From the NCBI GenBank assembly GCA_963921425.1, contig OY992837.1:10637896-10701895 (forward strand): 64,000 nucleotides of DNA, written 5' to 3'. Shown here piece after piece: positions 57,334 through 64,000 of this stretch (position 1 is its first letter; each line of letters opens with the position of its first letter). The position numbers were made by a program, and so were the translations under genes. A model generated the notes under the pieces. It searched no databases. It was not told the origin of the DNA and saw only the letters and a program-made list of their open reading frames with translations. This DNA is from Dryas octopetala. Its lineage: Eukaryota; Streptophyta; Magnoliopsida; Rosales; Rosaceae.

Positions 57334-59051
57334 TGCTGATACCAAAAACGAAAACTAAAAAAAAAAAAAAAAAAAAGACATAGCACATGAAACTTTCTTA
57401 AAAAAATAAAATGTACACTTTCAGAAAGGGAATAAAATACAGTTTTTTCACTCTTATTAAAATGGTTAATATAAAATTAAACAAAGTCCATTCAAATCTT
57501 GAAATACCTAATTGACTTTGGAGTAGAGAAATTGGCTCTATCACTAAATCCTTCAGTTGCAAAGGCATGCACATACTTTCCTTAAAATTGTGTATCTTAT
57601 AAGGGATGAGTTGGCAATAACAAAACCGAGAGAGAGTAAAAACAAAACAAAATTGGTGAAAATGCAAATATTCATTCAATTATTTATCATGGAATTGCAT
57701 GGTTTAGGAATGCCAAAATTGCGAAAATCACAACAAACCTTCCTACTTGAGTAACAAAATTGAAAAATTGCATGGTTTGGATGGAGATTATAGCTTCCTC
57801 AAACGATGATTAAAATTCTCTAAACCTTTTCAAGAACGAAAACAGAAAAATTATTTGAGGACCTCTGTTCCCCTGGCCCCCCTCCCTTACTTCTTAAGGA
57901 ATAATCTATCAACCAAGATTAGAGAAAATAAGGACAATTCTAAGTTGGGGGGAAAATCGCTTACACATCTGAAAATAATCAAAATATACAAATGAATTAA
58001 TTACATTGAATAGAATCTTCACATGAGGGCAACGTTATACACACCCCATATTAACACAAGAAAAAGAATCAAAATATACAAATTAATTAATTAATTTGTA
58101 GTCAGAAGCTTATACAAATTTCTAATAATCAGGGCAATTAAGTTGATGGCAGGGTGTTTGCAACATCAAATTAACCACTAAACCAATAAAAAAGAATAAA
58201 GCAGAAAGTGAAGATAAAGAAGAAAGTTTGAGAAAAACCTGATGATGGGTTGGGTGGACTCGAAACTGAAAGCCTGAAACACGAACCAAGCTGTGCAAAA
58301 CTTCAAAAGACTAAAGAGAGTCTGCTAATTTTGCTGTTGAATTAATGTTGATGGAGCTGATATGATACTTCTCACTTGTTGTCATGGCAGCCATGAATGC
58401 CAGAGTCAACCGTATAGTCTCTTCACCACAAGGTCCACAACCTACACGTACCTGCAGCCTCTGTTTTGTAGTTGAACTGTTAAACGTCTAAACTATGCAC
58501 CCCTTGCAATATATGAAATATCAAAATTAATTCTAATAAACAAACCCATCAATTTGGGGAACATGGTGGCCCAGTCAAGGCAACACACACTTCATAAAAG
58601 GAAAAGGAAAGGAATCTATTCAGAGTAATGCTATTTTTACCGTATAAGTGTATAACTGGCTACCTAGTTTATCATCTCTCTCATATAATTGGTGCCTATT
58701 TATATAAGTCTCACACATCTAGTCATCTATATTAGAGATATAGTCAGCTAAATAGTTAGTTGAAGCCAACTAAACCACTTAGAACAAAAATAAATAAAGT
58801 AATGTTTTTTTTTTTTGTCTAAAAATAAAGTAATACTAGTCTACTATCACATGTGTATTACTAGAATTCACTTGTACAAGTGAGTCATACCTTCTCTCTA
58901 ATATATATATTGTACGAAAAATGAATACAAAGTGAATGATATACTCTTCTGCTTTACTTTATATTTTTTTTGTTTATATTATATTTATAGTAAATTTAAT
59001 GTTTTAGATTTTAAATTTAAGGTTACACATTTTATAATTAAAGATTCAGAG

Positions 59052-59225
59052 AAAATTATAAATTTGGTCCACTTATTTTATACCTAGTTTAATTTTGGTT
59101 TATAATCTTTTTTAAGTTCAATTTTGGTCTACTTATTTTATACCTAATTTAATTTTAATCTATAATCTTTTTTTTTTAGTTCAATTTTGGTTCATTTTTT
59201 TTATATCTAGTTTAATTTTAGTTTC
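59052..59225. repeat. Tandem repeat, ~62-bp unit, three copies
   Basis: Three units share AATTTTGGT(C/T)(T/C)ACTTATTTTATACCTA, TTTAATTTT and TATAATCTTTTTT phrases. Confidence 0.6.
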
Positions 59226-59810
59226 ATGATTGAAAGTTTGAAACTGATAGTAAACCCGCAAATAAGCCTATTAATAATTAACGATATATATTGTTATGCC
59301 AATATTGTTCAGAAGCCAAGAAATTCAAGCCTCTTTTAGGGAAGGAGAGAGATGAAATCCTCGGTAATAAATGAATAAAGTAAATGGGATACCCTAATGG
59401 TTTACCTGTGATATTAGAAAGATAATTAAAGAGATTTTTCATTGAGATATATATATAGACTACTGACAACTTCTTTTATTATCCAAAAACATGCACCACA
59501 AGTTTTTTTGAAACAATTAATAGGTCCCTAGTACGTAAGTGCAGTTTTAACTACGTTTTACGTGAATCAACTTGCAATGAAGTTGCACATCTCTGGGACA
59601 GTGCTAGCTTGGCTTCCTCACTCACGAGAAATTATCACTGCATGCTTATAATGAAGTTGCACATCTTTGGGTAAGGAGGAGCTATACCAAAAGATGTAGC
59701 ATCATCATAGTTGACATTTTTTTTTTCCCTTCCATTCTATTACAAAAGGAAATAAGAAATTACATGCATGTGAGAGTTAATGATCTTTATATTTTTCTCT
59801 TTTTCTCTCT

Positions 59811-59885
59811 CTTTTTTTTCTTTTTCTTTTTCTTTTTCTTATTCTTTTCTTTTCTTTTCTTTTCTTTTCTTTTTTTCTTTTTTCT
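59811..59885. repeat. Pyrimidine (TTTTC)n microsatellite
   Basis: A run of TTTTCTTTTC units about 75 bp long. Confidence 0.8.
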
Positions 59886-60398
59886 TATCAATAAAGATAT
59901 AGTCACCAAATTTTTCACCAAAATATATTATTACATATATCATCAATATCTTATTCAGAGTGTGCTGTAACTAAATTAAATAAATGAAACAGCACAAACA
60001 TGCATGATTGAAAAACAATTGTTACAAAATTTAGCCAACTATAGCCACTTCCCTTGCCATTTACTCTTCTTACCCTTACCGGCCATTCCCTGTTTTCCTC
60101 TCTGTCTCGATCAATATCTACCCTTTTACATATACATGCAGCAACGTTTCTCTCACTGATCCACACACAATTTAGGTATGCAAACTTTACTCCTACTTGT
60201 TTGGACCGTGTTTGTAAGGTTTAATGCATGTATTCGTGAAATGAAGTATTATTTCTTCAAGATTAATTAATTAACTGGTTCCATCTTAGCTCCGAGAAAG
60301 ATCGATCACCCATATCCTCACACATTTTGTTAAATATTAGCCAAAATGTGAGGACCACAAAACAGAAGAACGAAGAGTCCATTTGTGTAGTTTTAGTT

Positions 60399-60895
60399 TA
60401 AATGATCGATTCATTTTCAGTATGATCAAAATTTAGTTTTAATGATTGATTCAATTTTAGTGTAATCGATTTAGTTTCAGTGTGATCGATTCAGTTTTTA
60501 GTCATCAATTTAATTTCAGTGTGATCAATTCAGTTTAAGTGTATTGATTCAGTTTTATTGATCGATTTAATTTCAGTGTGATCGATTCAGTTTCAAAGGG
60601 ATCGATTCATTTTCAGTGTGATCGATTTAGTTTCAATGATCGATTTAGTTTTAGTAATCGATTCAATTTTAGTGTAATTGATTCAGTTTCAGTGTGATCG
60701 ATTCAGTTTTTGGTTATCGATTCAATTTTAGTGTGATCAATTTAGTTTAAGTGTGATTGATTCAGTTTTAGTGATCGATTCAATTTCAATGTGATCGATT
60801 CAGTTTCAAAGTGATGGATTCAATTTTAGTATAATCGATTCAATTTCAGTGTGACGATTTAGTTTCAGTGATCAATTCAATTTTAGTGTTTTTTT
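60399..60895. repeat. Minisatellite of GATCGATTCAGTTTCAGTGT units
   Basis: About 25 degenerate units of roughly 18-20 bp, variations on TGATCGATTCAGTTTCAGTG, in one orientation. Unit spacing varies slightly, with TTTAGTG, TTTAATG and TTTCAAAG variants. No open frame is maintained. It ends at a poly-T run (60890-60902). Confidence 0.85.
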
Positions 60896-60902
60896 TTTTT
60901 TT

Positions 60903-61500
60903 AAGATGATCGATTTTGATTTGTGTGAAACTGAAATTTGGGAAAGTGAAGATGTTGAAATTTCAAAATCGTAATCATTTTGTAATGGGCTTGTATGTTG
61001 TATGTTTGGACTTTTCGTTATGTTTTTTTTTTTTTTTCCCAATTTTAGTTTTATGTTTTAGTGGGGTCGTGGGCTTTAATTGCATGTTATTATTTAGTAT
61101 TTGTGTACAATCTTCATTGTAAATATCTAATATTAGATATATTTTTTTTTGTAATTATTTAATATTCATTAAACTCTATAATTTAAATTACGATAATACT
61201 AATTGTCCCACATTTTTTTTTTTACATTTGTATTCCACTTTATGTGTCATTATTTTACTGAAAGAGTATTTCATTTTTTTTTAGGTTTTATTTTTTATTT
61301 TTTAGTGTCTAATATATAAATATCATGTAAGGCGGTATAAAATTGTGATATAAAAATATAATAAGTGTAGCATTACTCTTTAAATTAATCCGAACTATAA
61401 TAGCAAAACTTGTTGTGCAGGTGAGTTGGTTGGAAGTGGTTAGAATATTATAATCTATGTCATTGGTTCACAGCTCAATACATCGTTTCTCTTCAGTTTT
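60903..61500. other. Spacer
   Basis: AT-rich DNA with no recognised gene. Confidence 0.4.
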
Positions 61501-62230
61501 TACTAAAGTGTAGCACGTGGGCCAAGTATGTCGAAGTAGCACGTGGACCAAGGCCGAACTGGACCTACGCATGGGCCAAGGTGGAATAGGCTTGTTTGTC
61601 CCGAGCAAGGAATAAAATTTCGGATTTCGAGGAAATTTCGATGGAAATTTCGATGGAAATTTCGAAGATTTTTAAATTTCGACAAAAATTCGACGGAAAT
61701 TATTATCAAAATACGGAAATTTTGAATGAAACTTCACCATATGTTTATTTAACATATTATCTACTACATTGATAAAAAACATTGAAAAAAACCAAATTAT
61801 ATGGTAGGTTTCATGTGATATGTGATGAATATAATGCGCGCTGGAGGCAAATACTGTTAAAAAAATGCTTCACTAATTAATAATTACTTCAATAACACCT
61901 CAATTTTATTTTTACTATAATATTGCCACATGAATTACAAAAGTAATCAATACCACATAGAGTTTCTAGGAGGTTCAAAATTTCCGCTGTCTTCAGTATC
62001 ATCATGTCCAGAGTAGGTGTAATGTGAAGAATAATCATCCCAAGATACTTCTCCAGCATAATTTTGCATGTAATTATCAACATGCCAACCATATGGATCA
62101 GGAACCTGTTGTGGTTGAATTTGCCCATAAGCATACTCATTAGAAGAGTTTGTCTCTTGTTGTGCCAATGAGTTACTATCAGACTCAACCAAGTAAGGCA
62201 GATGTGGTGGGTAGAATATTGGAGGGTTTT
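61501..62230 (-). mobile_element. Relic of a hAT transposon
   Basis: 61610-61700 has the reiterated AAATTTCGATGGAAATTTCG motif typical of certain hAT subterminal regions. The minus frame at 61947-62192 (QETNSSNEYAYGQIQ to PPRNSMWY) has the acidic, Tyr-rich ending in a xWY terminus seen at the C-terminus of plant hAT transposases. The dimerisation domain and the rest of the transposase are not in the window, and matching ends were not found. Confidence 0.45.
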
Positions 62231-62909
62231 GCCCATAATTGTAATTGTCACTTCATACCAATTCCAATTTCATAATCATATCATATCACCACTTTCAACT
62301 TCCATATCAATATTTATATATCATACAAATTGCACAAATCATACAAATCAAATTCAACCTAAAATTATACAATCAATTCCAAAATTATACGATTAAAGAT
62401 TCAAAATTAACCCAAAATCATACACTTATACAAATCAAAATCAACCCAAAATTATACAATTAATTCCAAATCTATATAAATCAACCTAAGATTAATATAA
62501 TTTATCTTATATAAATCAACCCAAGATCAATATAATTTACATGTAAACCCAAAATATGATATTGATCAATTGATGTTAGATAATATTTAAAAGTGGGTAA
62601 ATGATATACTCAACCTCATACATACATATATACTCATATACATCAATACATGATACATTAATTTAGACATTTACACTGTTAGTTAAGTGACTTAAGTCTA
62701 TTAGACAGTTTAGAGTTTTAGTCTATTAGACTATTAATTTAGAACACACAAGTGTATGTTTAGCTAAAAGATGCGCGCTGCATGATTACCAACCCGAGAA
62801 ACACGAGTACAAGAAAGAAAAGAGTTAAAGAGAGACTGTGCTCTCTCAATCAAGGCCCCATTGGAAGACCAGCAAGGGTCGACATTATGGAAGTTAGTGA
62901 CCACCTCCA
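62231..62909. other. Spacer
   Basis: AT-rich DNA with repeated AAATCAACCC/AAAATTATACAAT phrases at 62330-62530. It ends at the 5-bp CTCCA duplication of the TRIM. Confidence 0.4.
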
Positions 62910-63279
62910 TGTTGAGAGTAGTAATGTGGAGCAATATCCCACATCGGAAAACTAAGGCTTAGCATATGTGCTTATAAGTCTTGGGCCTCTCCACCCATTG
63001 CCAATTGGTTTTGGGTTGGATGCTCTAATTCTATCATGGTATCAGAGCTTGGTTATCCGCGTGTAAGGCTCAACGGTCACACGTGCTCCCACGTCACCCA
63101 ATATAATTTGTTCACGTGTAAGGCTCAAAATATCGCCACACGTGCGGGGGCGTGTTGAGAGTAGTAATGTGGAGCAATGTCCCACATCGGAAAACTAAGG
63201 CTTAGCATATGTGCTTATAAGTCTTGGGCCTCTCCACCCATTGCCAATTGGTTTTGGGTTGGATGCTCTAATTCTATCA
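62910..63279 (+). mobile_element. TRIM (terminal-repeat retrotransposon in miniature)
   Basis: Two 127-bp LTRs (62910-63036 and 63153-63279) begin TGTTGAGAGTAG and end TCTATCA, differing at one base. The initiator-Met primer site TGGTATCAGAGC directly follows the first LTR (63037-63048), a G-rich polypurine-like tract GTGCGGGGGCG precedes the second, and 5-bp duplications CTCCA flank the whole (62905-62909, 63280-63284). The 116-bp interior codes for nothing and contains CGTGTAAGGCTCAA twice. It depends on proteins of other retrotransposons. Confidence 0.95.
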
Positions 63280-63632
63280 CTCCAGGCGTGGATGTGTTAG
63301 CTTGTTATGTGGAAATGTAATTCTTCTATTCATTGCATCAAAATGGGTTTTGTGTGTGGTGCAGAGACACTCCATTAGATTAGGAAACTCAATTCAATTC
63401 AAAAATAAATGCCACCTAACTAGTTTCTGGTACATTAATTAGGGTGACAGCACCTACTTAATTTGCTCATAAATTAATTTGCTCACCAACTTCAAGATAT
63501 AAATAAAGAGGACCAATTAATTTGCTCACCACCTACTTATCTTGATATATGTCATCTGTCCTTTAACCTAACCATATAATAGCTAATAATAAATACATTC
63601 ACATACAGACTATTACACACAGTCACGGGTTG

Positions 63633-63920
63633 ATGGCAGACTTGGCAGTATGGCACTTCAGCTTCGCACAAACTGATTTCAGATTTTCAGGTTGGGTTAA
63701 GAGAGAGAAACACGCCGGGGGCTTCGAGGTGGCCGGAACGGCGCTGCAAGCCGAGAACGGCGCCGAGAAGATAACGCCCAAGAACGGCGCTGCAAGCCGA
63801 GACGATGGAGGAGAGAGGCGAGAGAGAGAAGAGACAGAGCCGAGAAGACGAAGGAGAGAGGAGGCGCTGCAGATCGGGTTTCAGATCGATGGAGGTGTGC
63901 GCCGACGACTATGCAGGTGA
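63633..63920 (+). CDS. Hypothetical ORF near the window edge
   Basis: A frame from the ATG at 63633 (MADLAVWHFSFAQTDFRF), rich in Arg and Glu (GGERREREETEPRRRRRE). The DNA repeats AACGGCGC(C/T)G and AGAGAG motifs, so composition may explain the open frame. No family was recognised. It may be leader DNA of a gene lying beyond the window. Confidence 0.2.
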   Translation: MADLAVWHFSFAQTDFRFSGWVKREKHAGGFEVAGTALQAENGAEKITPKNGAASRDDGGERREREETEPRRRRREEALQIGFQIDGGVRRRLCR

Positions 63921-64000
63921 GATTGTGAGGCTGGGTATTTGAGGGAGTAAGGGAGTGAGGGAAATTTGGTGCGCTGGGGGCTGGGGTTTGCTGGGTTACT

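Larger units (their letters stand above)
57346..60390. promoter_or_regulatory. Upstream region of the large LRR gene and spacer
   Basis: A poly-A/T run sits at 57360-57376. The cluster leader lies at 58190-58620 (CTCGAAACTGAAAGCCTGAA, GGTGGCCCAGTCAAGG at 58565-58580), so a 5' UTR intron of about 0.9 kb is likely. Beyond 58.7 kb only AT-rich spacer, a 60-bp tandem repeat and pyrimidine tracts are seen. Confidence 0.45.

Overview
This window is nuclear DNA of a flowering plant, almost certainly a eudicot. The spacers are long and AT-rich, the genes are split by introns, and the families present are typical of plants: a WRC-domain protein, a DC1-domain protein, a class III peroxidase, NLR and LRR immune genes and a lectin receptor kinase fragment. 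Non-autonomous MULE, hAT and CACTA elements, a Copia LTR element, a TRIM and a nuclear plastid insertion fill much of the rest. A member of the Rosaceae is my impression from the family variants, not something the sequence proves.

Left part (1-30.8 kb). A RING E3 ligase gene resembling Arabidopsis MUSE1/MUSE2 is on the minus strand (740-2002). A peroxidase pseudogene (6428-8083, minus) has a hAT MITE in its third intron. Next is a large inverted repeat made of two fragments of a Nudix hydrolase 23-like gene (8341-10048). A two-piece plastid insertion covers about 12.5-13.1 kb. MULE-type elements with 9-bp target duplications lie at 2950-3914, 13213-14337 (with a second one nested inside) and 22811-23986. 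A four-exon WRC-domain gene is on the plus strand (16914-18951). A DC1 zinc-finger gene is on the minus strand (29370-30728).

Right part (31-64 kb). A CACTA element (33797-35324) precedes an immune-receptor-like cluster, all on the minus strand. The cluster holds an LRR gene with coiled-coil and winged-helix parts but no NB domain, broken by one stop codon (35491-37584); a CC-NB gene that ends at the GLPLA motif (47146-48360); and a 1293-residue NB-LRR-like gene without a CC or TIR domain (53452-57333). This set resembles the Arabidopsis At5g45440-At5g45520 neighbourhood. The first two genes are complementary: one carries the nucleotide-binding part and the other the winged-helix/LRR part. 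Related 5' leader sequences lie upstream of each gene, and there is an extra leader near 51 kb with no gene. A 7.0-kb Copia element (37960-45003) sits between the first LRR coding region and its presumed leader. A lectin receptor kinase fragment (51.6-52.1 kb), a 1.1-kb hAT element (49577-50669), a GATCGATTCAGTTT minisatellite (60.4-60.9 kb), a hAT transposase relic and a 370-bp TRIM complete the window.

The genes likely to be functional are the RING ligase, the WRC protein, the DC1 protein, the CC-NB protein and the large LRR protein. The main observations for follow-up are the split NLR arrangement, the retrotransposon between leader and coding region, the young LTR element with a decayed pol, and the Nudix-derived inverted repeat.
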